64,000 nt of DNA from an uncultured Spirochaetales bacterium. Its GTDB lineage: Bacteria; Spirochaetota; Spirochaetia; Sphaerochaetales; Sphaerochaetaceae. Both the position numbers and the translations under genes were made by a program. Position 1 is the stretch's first letter; every line of letters begins with the position of its first letter. The notes beneath the pieces were generated by a model that was given only the letters and a program-made list of their open reading frames with translations, did no database searches and was not told the DNA's origin. The stretch covers positions 1 to 64,000 of the forward strand of contig CAKQTE010000114.1 in the NCBI GenBank assembly GCA_934276485.1, written 5' to 3'. Shown here in pieces: positions 7,215 through 16,137 of the stretch.

Positions 7215-8492
7215 GTGAGAAAGTATTTAGTTATTGCATTATCCATATTGGTTTTCCTTTTATCTTGTGCAACTAATACAAAGGACTTCAATTCCTCTGT
7301 TGCACTAAGTCAGGAATTAACCCTAGAAGAAAAGTTTGAATATTTTGGTGCTAGGAAGGTTTCTGTTAACCTTCCTGAGTGCTATTTTGATGGCACCGAG
7401 TGGCTTGATAAGATGACAGAGCTAGTAGAGAGTGCCGAAGATTATATCCTGGTATCTACATTCTTGGGCTCTAGCTGTCCTAACCTTGAAACATTCTATA
7501 AAACCTTGATGGCTAAGGCAGAAGATGGTGTAAAGGTTTATTTTATCATGGATGGAACCTCTAGCTATGATATGACAGAGAGCCAATATTACATGACTCC
7601 TCTATATTTTCTCAGGGATTCAGGTGTAAAGCTACTAGAGTATGCACCACTATCTGGAATGAGAATCATCAATCCAATGGGACTTATTGTAAGAGACCAT
7701 AGAAAGCTATTGGTTGTCGATGGCAAGATCGCTGCAATTGGTGGCATGAACATAAACTACATATCATTAGGTGCAGGGGATGGAAAGACACAGAGAGACT
7801 CGATGTATCTATTCCATTCCAAGACTCTTGCAAAGGCGTTTGTGGAGGAGTTTATTGCTATCTGGAATGCATCTTCTGTAGATAAGATGGATAGGTCAGA
7901 GTTCCCAACATATGATGAGAATGCGCAACAATATGATGCATATCTATTCAATAGAGGAACAGGATCTGATGCATCCATTGCCGGTATGTATGGTTCTTTG
8001 ATCGATAGCGCTGAGCATTCAATACTCCTTCTTCCTTATCTTCCAATTCTAGATGATGAGATGACCGAGAGCGTTAGACGCGCAAGTGATAAAGGCGTGG
8101 ATGTGGATATAGTCATGCCAATTGATCTCAGGGGATATGCAAAAGGTGGCCTTTACTATTACATTCCTCGCCTTATGGAAGATACGGGCGCGAATCTATA
8201 TGTATCTGTTGAAGATGAGAATGGAGAGCTATTACCACTTTTACATGAGAAGATGATGATCGTTGACGATCGTTATGTTGTAATAGGTTCTAGCAACTTC
8301 AATTTCAGATCGATGTCTTTAAGCTATGAGCTTGCGCTAGTTCTAGATAGTCCTGAATTTGCATCTTTTTTGAAAGAACATGTTTTAATTGTTGCAAAGG
8401 ATGCTATCGAAGTAACTGATGAGATAGCAGCTGAGTGGAAGAGGGAAGATTCCAGTTTCATCTCATACTTATTTATGTACTATGGAGGCTAA
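7215..8492 (+). CDS. Phospholipase D / cardiolipin synthase-like lipoprotein
   Basis: A 425-residue protein with two HKD-type catalytic motifs, HRKLLVVDGKIAAIGGMN in the first half and HEKMMIVDDRYVVIGSSN near residue 350. That is the arrangement of PLD-superfamily phospholipid-transferring enzymes such as cardiolipin synthase. Unlike the usual membrane-embedded cardiolipin synthases it begins with a lipoprotein signal (hydrophobic stretch ending FLLSC, lipobox Cys near residue 18), so it is predicted to be tethered to a membrane on the outer face of the cytoplasmic membrane or in the periplasm. It likely acts on phospholipids in the envelope. The GTG start fits the signal peptide and lies 6 nt after a -10 element. 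Two envelope proteins follow at once. Confidence 0.85.
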   Translation: MRKYLVIALSILVFLLSCATNTKDFNSSVALSQELTLEEKFEYFGARKVSVNLPECYFDGTEWLDKMTELVESAEDYILVSTFLGSSCPNLETFYKTLMAKAEDGVKVYFIMDGTSSYDMTESQYYMTPLYFLRDSGVKLLEYAPLSGMRIINPMGLIVRDHRKLLVVDGKIAAIGGMNINYISLGAGDGKTQRDSMYLFHSKTLAKAFVEEFIAIWNASSVDKMDRSEFPTYDENAQQYDAYLFNRGTGSDASIAGMYGSLIDSAEHSILLLPYLPILDDEMTESVRRASDKGVDVDIVMPIDLRGYAKGGLYYYIPRLMEDTGANLYVSVEDENGELLPLLHEKMMIVDDRYVVIGSSNFNFRSMSLSYELALVLDSPEFASFLKEHVLIVAKDAIEVTDEIAAEWKREDSSFISYLFMYYGG

Positions 8493-8495
8493 GGG

Positions 8496-9005
8496 ATGAA
8501 GAAGGCACTTTTATTGCTATTGGCTCTTTTATTGATGTTTCCTCTTTTCTCCTCAGTCCAGGCGGGATATTCATTTTCTGTCACTGGTGAGCATAGCCCT
8601 CTAGATGATAACTTTGGCGCATTGAGCTTGTCTTTCAATTTCTCTCCATGGGCAGATACCCATGTTGGAGATATGGAAGCAGAGGTTCTGTTGTCACCAG
8701 TCTCTCCATTTTTCAATGGAGCACGCATCAAGCTTTCATCACCATTGATGCTCTTGATGAAACATCCATTTGCATTCATGTTCCCCAATACAGTGTATTG
8801 GGCACCAAGATTGACATTTGGTTGTGAGTATAGAATGCAAAATGAGTGGAATCTATACCTCTCGCTTGCACCTTTTTCATTCCAGGATACTGGATATATA
8901 TATGAGTTCCTGTCTCCTTATGCGCTATATAACATACAAGAGAATAAGTGGGGATATGGTGCATATATCATGAGATTTACAGTTTTCTTGGGAGGTAATG
9001 CATGA
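8496..9005 (+). CDS. Exported protein of unknown function, possible small beta-barrel
   Basis: A 169-residue protein I do not recognise. It begins with a typical signal peptide (KKALLLLLALLLMFPLFSSVQA, cleavage expected after VQA). The mature part alternates aromatic and polar residues (FSFTGEH-type strands, YWAPRLTFGCEYRM, WGYGAYIMRFTVF), which is the look of a small outer-membrane or periplasmic beta-barrel. GGAGG lies just upstream of the ATG. It starts 3 nt after the PLD-like lipoprotein gene and overlaps the next exported protein gene by 4 nt (ATGA), so the three form one operon, probably concerned with the cell envelope. Confidence 0.75.
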   Translation: MKKALLLLLALLLMFPLFSSVQAGYSFSVTGEHSPLDDNFGALSLSFNFSPWADTHVGDMEAEVLLSPVSPFFNGARIKLSSPLMLLMKHPFAFMFPNTVYWAPRLTFGCEYRMQNEWNLYLSLAPFSFQDTGYIYEFLSPYALYNIQENKWGYGAYIMRFTVFLGGNA

Positions 9006-9526
9006 AAAAGAAATTAGTGCTCTTGATATTGGCTTTGGCATGTTTATTATCTTCTGTATTTGCAGATCATTTTGATATTGCATTCTCGTTTGGACAAGAT
9101 AACTACAAGTGGTGGAATGACGGAATATCGTTTAGCTATGGTATGAACTTTGGACTATCGGAGAGAGTTGAACTGGATGTCTGGGGTATTTCTGAAGTGA
9201 TTCCTGTTCCATTCAAGTCCAATATGTTTGGTATGGATGTTACAGTAGGTCTATTGGGAAGACGAAGTTCAGGAACTATCGTTGCAGGATCTGGCATCAA
9301 TATTCTTCTGTCTGTTGGTGCGTTCTATAAAACTGAAAACAATGGAGCGGGGCCAATTGTATCGATTACTCCTCTTACTGTTGGAAGTCCTATTACGGAG
9401 CGCAGGGAGCGACTATTGAAAACGGGCATTGGTTGGGATTTTGTCAACAATGACCTAATAGTAACATTTTCGCTATTGAATCTTGACTACTATGTCAGGG
9501 GAACATATAGAGATTATGAGTATTGA
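9002..9526 (+). CDS. Exported protein of unknown function, second of a pair
   Basis: A 174-residue protein with a signal peptide (KKKLVLLILALACLLSSVFA) and a mature part rich in aromatic, alternating segments (FDIAFSFGQDNYKWW, GISFSYGMNFGLSERVELD), again suggesting beta-barrel or beta-sandwich structure in the envelope. It ends with a short charged tail (YYVRGTYRDYEY) instead of the C-terminal Phe common in outer-membrane proteins. Not recognised as a named family. It overlaps the preceding exported protein gene by 4 nt and is followed by a strong terminator. Confidence 0.75.
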   Translation: MKKKLVLLILALACLLSSVFADHFDIAFSFGQDNYKWWNDGISFSYGMNFGLSERVELDVWGISEVIPVPFKSNMFGMDVTVGLLGRRSSGTIVAGSGINILLSVGAFYKTENNGAGPIVSITPLTVGSPITERRERLLKTGIGWDFVNNDLIVTFSLLNLDYYVRGTYRDYEY

Positions 9527-9527
9527 T

Positions 9528-9554
9528 AAAGGTAGGCCTGAAAACCTACCTTTT
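9528..9554. terminator. Bidirectional terminator between the envelope operon and rpiB
   Basis: AAAGGTAGG (9528-9536) pairs with CCTACCTTTT (9545-9554) across an 8-nt loop, with A- and T-runs on either side, so it can serve both convergent genes. Confidence 0.85.
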
Positions 9555-9568
9555 CCAATACCGAAAGC

Positions 9569-10009
9569 TTATTTTCCTTGAAGAGCCATCATCTTCTCGA
9601 TTCGTCTCTCGTGTCTTCCACCTTCGAACTCTGCATCAATATATGCATCGATTATCTTCTCAACAGGTTCCTTGTATTCGACTCTACCTCCAAATGCAAT
9701 GAAGTTTGAATTGTTATGTTGTTTTGTTTTCTCTGCTGAATAAGTATCTTGCAAGAGCGCGCATCTGATGCCGTTCATCTTGTTTGCAGAGATAGATATT
9801 CCAATTCCTGTTCCACATAGTACGATACCAAAGTCGTATCCACCTTTTCTGTATTCGTTTACAGCTTTTTCTGCTTGATCTGGATAATCAACAGACTCTT
9901 CTTTATCTGTTCCAAGGTAAGTTACTTCAATGTTTCTCTCTCTTAGATGTTTGACAACTCTTGCTGCAAGTTCTACAGCTCCATGGTCATTAGCAACAAC
10001 GACTTTCAT
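9569..10009 (-). CDS. rpiB: Ribose-5-phosphate isomerase B
   Basis: A 146-residue RpiB/LacAB-family isomerase interconverting ribose-5-phosphate and ribulose-5-phosphate in the pentose phosphate pathway, supplying ribose-5-P for PRPP. Family hallmarks are the N-terminal VVVANDHGAVELA, the catalytic-cysteine loop VLCGTGIGISISANK, the SAEKTKQHNNSNFIAFGGR segment and a C-terminal RHERRIEKM. An upstream TTG at 10021 is in frame, but the ATG at 10009 has GGAGG 5 nt before it and gives the usual start. It converges on the envelope operon and diverges from the pyrophosphatase gene. Confidence 0.94.
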   Translation of the reverse strand: MKVVVANDHGAVELAARVVKHLRERNIEVTYLGTDKEESVDYPDQAEKAVNEYRKGGYDFGIVLCGTGIGISISANKMNGIRCALLQDTYSAEKTKQHNNSNFIAFGGRVEYKEPVEKIIDAYIDAEFEGGRHERRIEKMMALQGK

Positions 10010-10048
10010 ATCTGCCTCCAAATTCTATATGCATTTATATTAACTGTT

Positions 10049-10077
10049 TTGAAAGTTAATGCAATATAGCCTATAAT
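10049..10077 (+). promoter_or_regulatory. Promoter upstream of the intron-containing pyrophosphatase leader
   Basis: TTGAAA (10049-10054), 17-nt spacer, TATAAT (10072-10077), close to a consensus sigma-70 promoter. The predicted start at about 10084 lies only a few nucleotides before the first base of the group II intron-like RNA. Confidence 0.8.
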
Positions 10078-10087
10078 GCAAGAAAAG

Positions 10088-10282
10088 GTGCGCCAGTTCG
10101 GTGTACATAATCTAGCTCGGTGAAAGTCCGAGTCCGGTAAAGCCTAGCAAGCAACCGGTACCTAGCCTTGGAGTCTAGCTCGTGAGGGCGGATTTAAGCG
10201 TAGGCAGTGGAGTGAGAGAGCCGCAATGCGGGAAAACTGCACGTACGGTTCTGTGAGGGGCAATAGGCAAGCCTTTCACTAC
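10088..10282 (+). ncRNA. Short, degenerate group II intron RNA without a reverse transcriptase gene
   Basis: The segment opens with GTGCGCC, the group II intron 5' consensus. It continues with domain I-like stems (CTCGG..CCGAG at about 10113-10130, CCGGT..ACCGG at about 10133-10159). A 34-nt domain V-like hairpin at 10218-10251 starts GAGCCG, ends GTACGGTTC and has a GAAA-type loop. It then has a 9-bp domain VI-like stem (GTGAGGGGC 10253-10261 with GCCTTTCAC 10271-10279) and ends in TAC. At about 195 nt it lacks most of domain I, domains II-IV and any maturase/RT ORF. In domain V two canonical pairs are lost (CAA in place of the usual TA), and no bulged branch-point A is evident in domain VI, so splicing is doubtful. 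It sits between a strong promoter and the pyrophosphatase ribosome-binding site. Confidence 0.65.
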
Positions 10283-10302
10283 AAATAAATTTTGAAAGGA
10301 GT

Positions 10303-10322
10303 GTCGAGGTTGTCTACTCGAC
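10303..10322 (+). promoter_or_regulatory. Hairpin between the ribosome-binding site and start of the pyrophosphatase gene
   Basis: GTCGAG (10303-10308) pairs with CTCGAC (10317-10322). The Shine-Dalgarno AAAGGAG (10295-10301) is 29 nt from the ATG at 10331, far too distant, but folding this hairpin reduces the effective spacing to about 9 nt. The alternative is that TTG at 10310, in the loop and 8 nt from the Shine-Dalgarno sequence, is the start. Confidence 0.45.
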
Positions 10323-10330
10323 GAGTCATA

Positions 10331-11968
10331 ATGGCCGATATATACGTTACTGGACACCGAAATCCAGATATGGATTCCATATGTTCAGCTTATGCATATG
10401 CATTCTTAAAGAATTTAATCGATAGTGAAAATAGATATATCCCAGCTCGTCTTGGATCTGTTAACAAGAATATAAAGAATTTGTTTCAGCGCTTGCATCT
10501 TTCACTTCCCGTTGTCCTGAAAGATATCAAGCCAAAGGTGAAGGAAGTAACAAAACTTCCTAAGTATTCAATACAATTGAATGATCCTGTTTATGAACTA
10601 TTGAATATCTTTGCAGAGCATAAGCCTTCTGTAATTCCTGCATTCGATCAAAATGGTGAATATGTCGACTTATTGGATAGTGATGATATCAACGCATTCT
10701 TCTTGCAGGAGAACAATGGTGTAAGAAGAGAGTATACAATTAGGGAAGAGAATATCGAGAAAATCATTCCAGGTCATTTTGTAAAGCGCTCTGATAGAGA
10801 AGTCATAAAGTGTCCATTGATGGTTTGTTCAATGGAATATGCACAGTTCAAGAAGAGACTACTGAAATCCACTACAATGCCAATCTTGGTAACTGGACTA
10901 AGAGAGCATCACATAAAGAGAGCTCTCTCTAGCGAAATTCCTGGACTTGTCATTACTGGAATTGAAGATGAGAAGGCACTGGAAGTTTTTGATTTTGATT
11001 CCTTTGATGGCTTTGTATTCTTGTCTGAGGTAGATACAGCAGAGACGCTAAGATATCTACGACTTTCAACTCCTGTTAGCGAGCTATTAGTTGAAGGCGA
11101 GAGTGCTAAGTGTGTCGATAGCGATAGCCTGTTTGACGATGTCAAGGAAGATCTGATGAACTCTGGCGAAAGAGGATTTTCTGTTGTTGAGGATGGCAAG
11201 TGGATAGGCTTTGTCACAAGACGATGCTTTTTGAATAAGCCAAAACAAAAAGTCATCCTTGTAGACCACAATGAAAGCGAGCAGAGTGTGATTGGAATCG
11301 AGGATGGTGAGATAGTTGAGATCATCGATCACCATAGACTAGCACCTCCTAGAATGAAGACACCAATCTATATCTGTTCTGAGCCTCTTGGTTCTACTTG
11401 TACAATTGTCTATGAGCAGTTCAAGAAATATGGTTTGAAACCAGACAAGAAGAGGGCAACGGTTCTTCTTAGTGGTCTTATGTCAGATACTGTTATTCTC
11501 AAGAGTCCTACAACAACAGAGTACGACAAGCACGTGGCTCAGAAGCTTGCACAGAGAGCCGGAGTGGAGGATATCCAGGAATATTGCCAAGTTCTATTCT
11601 CTGCCAATAGTAGCCTCTCAGGCCAGGATCCTGTAAAGGTTATCGAAGGAGACTTGAAGAAGTACTTTGAGTATGGTGTTAAGTTCGCTATCGGTCAGGT
11701 TGAAGTTACAAACCTAGCTGAGCTCGATAGTCTCAATAGTATCTATATAAACGCGCTTAAGCATGAGCGTGATGCATTGGCTCTCGACTGGTGTATGCTC
11801 CTTGTTACAGACGTTATCAATGACACATCTGTTCTTTTTTCTACGGGACACGTTAAAGAGAATAGGTTTGTTTGGGAGAAGATCGATGATAATCTTTATG
11901 ATCTTCCTGGCGTTCTTTCTAGAAAGAAACAGCTACTGCCAGAGATATTGAGAATCTTGGAAGATTAG
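10331..11968 (+). CDS. ppaC: Manganese-dependent inorganic pyrophosphatase with CBS domains
   Basis: A family II (DHH-type) pyrophosphatase hydrolysing PPi to two phosphates in the cytoplasm, pulling biosynthetic reactions forward. The catalytic N-terminal part has the metal-binding VTGHRNPDMDSI motif, the DHH domain continues after a large insertion with LVDHNE and EIIDHHR, and the C-terminal DHHA2 part follows. The roughly 240-residue insertion (about 60-310) carries paired CBS-like segments and a DRTGG-like middle, known in this family to bind adenine nucleotides and regulate activity. That explains the length (545 residues versus about 310 for simple forms). The start is ambiguous: ATG 10331 gives the standard N-terminus, TTG 10310 has the better-spaced ribosome-binding site. 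The leader carries a group II intron remnant. Confidence 0.9.
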   Translation: MADIYVTGHRNPDMDSICSAYAYAFLKNLIDSENRYIPARLGSVNKNIKNLFQRLHLSLPVVLKDIKPKVKEVTKLPKYSIQLNDPVYELLNIFAEHKPSVIPAFDQNGEYVDLLDSDDINAFFLQENNGVRREYTIREENIEKIIPGHFVKRSDREVIKCPLMVCSMEYAQFKKRLLKSTTMPILVTGLREHHIKRALSSEIPGLVITGIEDEKALEVFDFDSFDGFVFLSEVDTAETLRYLRLSTPVSELLVEGESAKCVDSDSLFDDVKEDLMNSGERGFSVVEDGKWIGFVTRRCFLNKPKQKVILVDHNESEQSVIGIEDGEIVEIIDHHRLAPPRMKTPIYICSEPLGSTCTIVYEQFKKYGLKPDKKRATVLLSGLMSDTVILKSPTTTEYDKHVAQKLAQRAGVEDIQEYCQVLFSANSSLSGQDPVKVIEGDLKKYFEYGVKFAIGQVEVTNLAELDSLNSIYINALKHERDALALDWCMLLVTDVINDTSVLFSTGHVKENRFVWEKIDDNLYDLPGVLSRKKQLLPEILRILED

Positions 11969-12037
11969 TTATTGCAATAGAAAAGATAAATCAGCATAGG
12001 ATATGTCTTCTAATAGATGTTCCTAATTTGAGAAAAC

Positions 12038-12072
12038 AAACCGTCTAGCCTTGGATGCGTTAGACGGTTTTC
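12038..12072. terminator. Terminator between ppaC and rel
   Basis: AAACCGTCTA (12038-12047) and TAGACGGTTT (12061-12070) form a 10-bp stem with a 13-nt loop, flanked by A- and T-runs, usable from both convergent sides. Confidence 0.85.
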
Positions 12073-12125
12073 AGTTTGATAAATATTGGTGCTTTTTGTC
12101 TCTTATATCGCTATTCCAAAAACTA

Positions 12126-14234
12126 TCAGCTCTTCTTTCTTGGTCTGTCAAAGGAGTTTGCTTCTCCATCGTTCTTTCCAAATAGTTTTATTACAGATGG
12201 AATTGTTCTGATAGCAGAAGTTGCTTTCTTTATTGCTTCTTCGTTTTCTGCGACGATCATGAAGTCTCCAGTAAGCTTCTCGGCATCTGTATCAAGCTTA
12301 CCTTTTCTAAGTCTTGCTCCATGTTTTTTAACAGCGTTATCAATTTCACCAAATAAGTCTGGATCCATCTTTGCAATAACTGTATATGTCTTCATCAGTC
12401 CTGTTCCAGTCCATTGCACTGGTACAAGCCTATGCTCAATTCCTTCCATATGCTTTAGGTTGGAGCAATCCTTTCTGTGGATGATGTATCCTCTTCCTCT
12501 TGTGATATATGCAACAACATCATCACCTTTCATAGGATTGCAGCATTTTGCAAAGTTATAGAGGATGTTTGAATCCTCTCCGATGAGAATACTTCCAGTT
12601 GGTTCGTTTGTAGTATAGGAAAGAGTTCCATTGATTATTGCCTGTGGGGCAGTAATAGACTCAGGAGTGTTGACCTTCTTTGTATCTTTTTCCTTTTCTT
12701 TTTCTTTCTTATCTGTCTTTGCTATCTGTGGTGCATTCGAAAGCTCATATTTGTTTAGCCAAGCCTTGATCTTCTTTTTAGTGCTTGTTGCTTGTGCATA
12801 TTCAAGCCATTGCTGGTTTGGATGTGCAGAAGGGCTGGTCATGATCTCAACTATCTGGGTGTTCAATAAAGGTTTGTTCAAAGGAACGATTGATCCATCT
12901 GCGCGTGCTCCAGAGCAATGGTTTCCAACCTCTGTGTGAACTTTGTATGCAAAGTCGAGAGCTGTAGATCCGATTGGAAGTTCAATAACATGGCCTTGTG
13001 GTGTAAATACAACAATAGAGTCTTTTAGAAGCTCATTCTTGATTTCATCCATAAAATCATCTGCTTCACTGATTTCCTGTGACCATGATTTGAGTTTCTT
13101 TACGATCTTTTGATAGTTGATAGAGTCTACAGTCTTCCAAGTTCCACTTTCAGAGCCAGATGCTGCTTTATAAGCCCAATGAGCTGCAACACCTTCTTCG
13201 GCTGTCTTATGCATCTCCTGTGTTCTGATCTGGATTTCCATATGTCTGGATTGAGGTCCTAGAACAGTTGTGTGGAGAGATTGGTAGTTGTTGGCTTTTG
13301 GCATTGCAATGTAGTCCTTGAATCTTCCTTCGATAGGAATCCACATTGAGTGGATGATTCCTAGGATTGTGTAGCACTCTACAGTGGATTCACATATTAC
13401 ACGAATACCAAGAATATCGTAGATCTCATCAATTTCTTTCTTTCTTTTCTTTATCTTTTGGTAAATGGAGTAGGCGTGTTTGACTCTTCCTGTAACTTCG
13501 ATGTCAGTTATTCCAACTTTCTTGCAAGCTTCTTCGATTGCTCTCTTTACTTGCTTGATAAATGCGTTGTATTCGCCTTTTTTCTCTAGTAGGTAGTCAT
13601 TGATATAGTTGTATGATTCAGGCTTCAGTGCTTTTAGCGATAGATCTTCAAGCTCGGATTTGATAGCTGACATACCAAGGCTATCTGCAATGGGAGCAAA
13701 GATATCCAAGCAATCCTGGGCAAAGGCGCGCTTTCTCTCTGTCGTAAGACCATCGATAGTACGCATGTTGTGAAGCTTATCTGCAAGCTTGATCATGATT
13801 ACTCTCAAATCCTTGCTCATTGCAAAGAACATCTTCTTGATTGTCTCTGCTTCCTGGATTGATTTGTCATGTGTGATTCTTGAGATTTTAGTAACAGCTT
13901 GAACCATTACGCCAACTTCATGCCCAAATGTTGTCGCTAGTTCTTCTTCTGTTGTATCCGTGTCTTCTATTGTATCATGCAATAGACCTGCACAAACTGT
14001 GTCGGCATCCATTCCGATGCTCATCAGGATCTCTGCTACTGCAATTGGATGAATTAGGTATGGCTCGCCAGTTTTACGCTTTTGCTCTCCATGCTTTATG
14101 GCTGCAAATACAGCAGCTGCTTCAATCTTTGCTTTGTCCTCTTCGGAATATCTGAGAATCTTGTTGACAAACGAGTCTACCAAGTTCTTATTTGGAATTT
14201 CCTCTTTGATTGGTGTGTTAATCTCGTCTGCCAT
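12126..14234 (-). CDS. rel: Bifunctional (p)ppGpp synthetase/hydrolase, Rel/SpoT family
   Basis: Long RSH protein (702 residues) controlling the stringent response. The N-terminal HD hydrolase domain is intact (LLHDTIEDTDTTEEEL, with the ED pair), and so is the synthetase domain (YDILGIRVI, KDYIAMPKANNYQSLHT, EIQIRTQEMHKTAEEGVAAH). A TGS domain (VVFTPQGHVIELPIGSTALD), a basic KKEKEKEKDTKK linker, a conserved-cysteine region with ILYNFAKCCNPMKGDDVV and a C-terminal ACT domain follow. One such bifunctional enzyme is usual for spirochaetes. The ATG at 14234 was preferred over an upstream TTG at 14258; both overlap the end of prmC, so translation is coupled. It is the last gene of the prfA-prmC-rel operon. 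Confidence 0.93.
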   Translation of the reverse strand: MADEINTPIKEEIPNKNLVDSFVNKILRYSEEDKAKIEAAAVFAAIKHGEQKRKTGEPYLIHPIAVAEILMSIGMDADTVCAGLLHDTIEDTDTTEEELATTFGHEVGVMVQAVTKISRITHDKSIQEAETIKKMFFAMSKDLRVIMIKLADKLHNMRTIDGLTTERKRAFAQDCLDIFAPIADSLGMSAIKSELEDLSLKALKPESYNYINDYLLEKKGEYNAFIKQVKRAIEEACKKVGITDIEVTGRVKHAYSIYQKIKKRKKEIDEIYDILGIRVICESTVECYTILGIIHSMWIPIEGRFKDYIAMPKANNYQSLHTTVLGPQSRHMEIQIRTQEMHKTAEEGVAAHWAYKAASGSESGTWKTVDSINYQKIVKKLKSWSQEISEADDFMDEIKNELLKDSIVVFTPQGHVIELPIGSTALDFAYKVHTEVGNHCSGARADGSIVPLNKPLLNTQIVEIMTSPSAHPNQQWLEYAQATSTKKKIKAWLNKYELSNAPQIAKTDKKEKEKEKDTKKVNTPESITAPQAIINGTLSYTTNEPTGSILIGEDSNILYNFAKCCNPMKGDDVVAYITRGRGYIIHRKDCSNLKHMEGIEHRLVPVQWTGTGLMKTYTVIAKMDPDLFGEIDNAVKKHGARLRKGKLDTDAEKLTGDFMIVAENEEAIKKATSAIRTIPSVIKLFGKNDGEANSFDRPRKKS

Positions 14235-15051
14235 ATACAACTCTATCCTTATTAGCAAGGTCTTTTAGGATGTGTACATCTTTAAAGCCATTTAATGAAA
14301 GGAGTTTAGCACACTTTTCCATCTGTCGATAGTCTCCTTCAATAAAGAGATATCCATCGCTAGTAAGATGCTCTGGTGATGTGTTGATTATCGCTCGGAT
14401 GATGTCTAGGCCATCTTCTGCATCATCTATAAGTGCAAGTTTTGGCTCTTTTTTTACCTCGATTTCAGTCTCCTCATACCAAGCTCTTGTAAGGTATGGT
14501 GGGTTGGTGACTATGATATCGAACTTCTCATTGCCCCAAGGTTCGAATAAAGATCCTAGACGCCCGCATCCTTCTTCTCCTGTTATGTTTTTGTAGTTGT
14601 ATTTTGCAACTTCCAAAGCTTTTGGTGAGATGTCTGAAAACGAAACTGGAGAATTTAAGTCATACGCAATAGAAGCTGCGATAGCGCCTGTTCCTGTGCA
14701 AAGATCAAGAATGCGAGGATTATGTTTTGCTTTTGCTATCTTTAGGGATTCTTCAACTATGAGCTCTGTGTCTGGACGAGGGATCAAAGTGTCTTCTGTT
14801 ACCTTGAAAGTATGGCCATAGAATTCCTTGTATCCAAGTATGTAAGCCATAGGAATGCCAGATAATCTAGTGTTAAGAAGTGTGTTGATTATGCTGTATT
14901 CCTTGTCGCTTATTTCTCTTTCTTGATATAGCAATTGCTCTGTTAGGCTCATGCCTAGAGCTTTCTCAATGCAAAGACGAACCTCCAGATTGGGGTTTTC
15001 CAATTTGGAGGCTTTATCAACTAGTTCAGCTTTTAGTTCTTTTAGTTTCAA
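14218..15051 (-). CDS. prmC: Peptide chain release factor N5-glutamine methyltransferase
   Basis: A 277-residue HemK/PrmC enzyme that methylates the glutamine of the GGQ motif in release factors RF1 and RF2 using SAM. It has the N-terminal helical recognition domain (about 1-75), the SAM-binding motif ILDLCTGTGAIAASIAYDL and the catalytic NPPY motif in DIIVTNPPYLTR. Its substrate gene prfA lies immediately upstream (2-nt gap), the classic arrangement. Its 3' end overlaps rel. Confidence 0.95.
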   Translation of the reverse strand: MKLKELKAELVDKASKLENPNLEVRLCIEKALGMSLTEQLLYQEREISDKEYSIINTLLNTRLSGIPMAYILGYKEFYGHTFKVTEDTLIPRPDTELIVEESLKIAKAKHNPRILDLCTGTGAIAASIAYDLNSPVSFSDISPKALEVAKYNYKNITGEEGCGRLGSLFEPWGNEKFDIIVTNPPYLTRAWYEETEIEVKKEPKLALIDDAEDGLDIIRAIINTSPEHLTSDGYLFIEGDYRQMEKCAKLLSLNGFKDVHILKDLANKDRVVYGRRD

Positions 15052-15053
15052 GC

Positions 15054-16118
15054 TTAGGCTTCCTTCAATGCTTGTTCGCCTGCTGCAACTTTTAGCGCTT
15101 CGATAAATTCGTCTAGCTCGCCATTTAGTACACCATCGAGGTTGTAACTAGTTAGGTTGATTCTATGGTCTGTGACTCTGTTTTGAGGGAAGTTATATGT
15201 TCTGATTCTCTCTGATCTATCACCAGAGCCAACCATTGACTTTCTTGCATCTGATCGCTCTTTTGCCTTCTTCTCTTCTTCCATCTCATATAGTCTTGCT
15301 CTAAGAACTCTCATTGCTTTGTTCTTGTTCTTAAGCTGGGACTTCTCATCTTGCTGGATTACGACAATGCCAGTAGGAAGGTGAGTGATTCTAACAGCAG
15401 AGTCTGTTGTATTAACGCACTGTCCGCCAGGGCCTCCTGCGCGCATTACATCGATCTTAAGATCCTTTTCGTTGATCTCGATATCCGTCTCTTCAGCCTC
15501 AGGAAGAACTGCTACTGTGATAGCTGATGTGTGGATTCTTCCGCCGGATTCTGTTTCAGGAACTCTCTGTACTCTATGAACACCTGACTCGTATCTCATG
15601 GAACCATAGACATCCTTTCCTGAGATGGATGCAACGATTTCCTTGTATCCTCCGATACCGGTTTCGTTTGCATTCATGATCTCTATCTTCCAGTGTTTTT
15701 TCTCAGCATAGTGTAAATACATTCTGAAGATATCGGCAGCAAAGAGAGCTGCTTCGTCTCCGCCAGTTCCTGCCCTGATTTCCATGATGATGTTCTTTCC
15801 CTCTAGTGGGTCAGCAGGGATCAAAAGGATCTTGCATTCTTTTTCTGCTTTTTCAAGTTTCTCTTCCAGATTCGATAGATCTTCTTTAGCCATCTCTATC
15901 ATGTCTGGGTCATCTTCGCTTTTTATCAGTTCCTTGTTGTTTTCAATCTCTTCAGTGTAGCCTTTCATCTCTTGAAGCTTTTCTACAATAGGAGCCAAGT
16001 GGCTTCTCTCTTGCATTAATTCTTTATATAGCTTCATGTTGGACATTACTTCATTTGTTGATAGGCGTTCGTCTAGAGCCTTGAGTTGCTCTTCATATCC
16101 TGGAAGTTTTTCTAACAT
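15054..16118 (-). CDS. prfA: Peptide chain release factor 1
   Basis: A 354-residue class I release factor that reads UAA and UAG and triggers peptide release on the ribosome. The catalytic GGQ is in [20 protein letters not shown]. The segment [19 protein letters not shown] and the absence of a programmed frameshift identify RF1 rather than RF2. It starts at an ATG with AGGAG 7 nt upstream and heads the prfA-prmC-rel operon behind a strong extended -10 promoter. Confidence 0.95.
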   Translation of the reverse strand: MLEKLPGYEEQLKALDERLSTNEVMSNMKLYKELMQERSHLAPIVEKLQEMKGYTEEIENNKELIKSEDDPDMIEMAKEDLSNLEEKLEKAEKECKILLIPADPLEGKNIIMEIRAGTGGDEAALFAADIFRMYLHYAEKKHWKIEIMNANETGIGGYKEIVASISGKDVYGSMRYESGVHRVQRVPETESGGRIHTSAITVAVLPEAEETDIEINEKDLKIDVMRAGGPGGQCVNTTDSAVRITHLPTGIVVIQQDEKSQLKNKNKAMRVLRARLYEMEEEKKAKERSDARKSMVGSGDRSERIRTYNFPQNRVTDHRINLTSYNLDGVLNGELDEFIEALKVAAGEQALKEA

Positions 16119-16137
16119 TAAATTTCTCCTAACGGCG

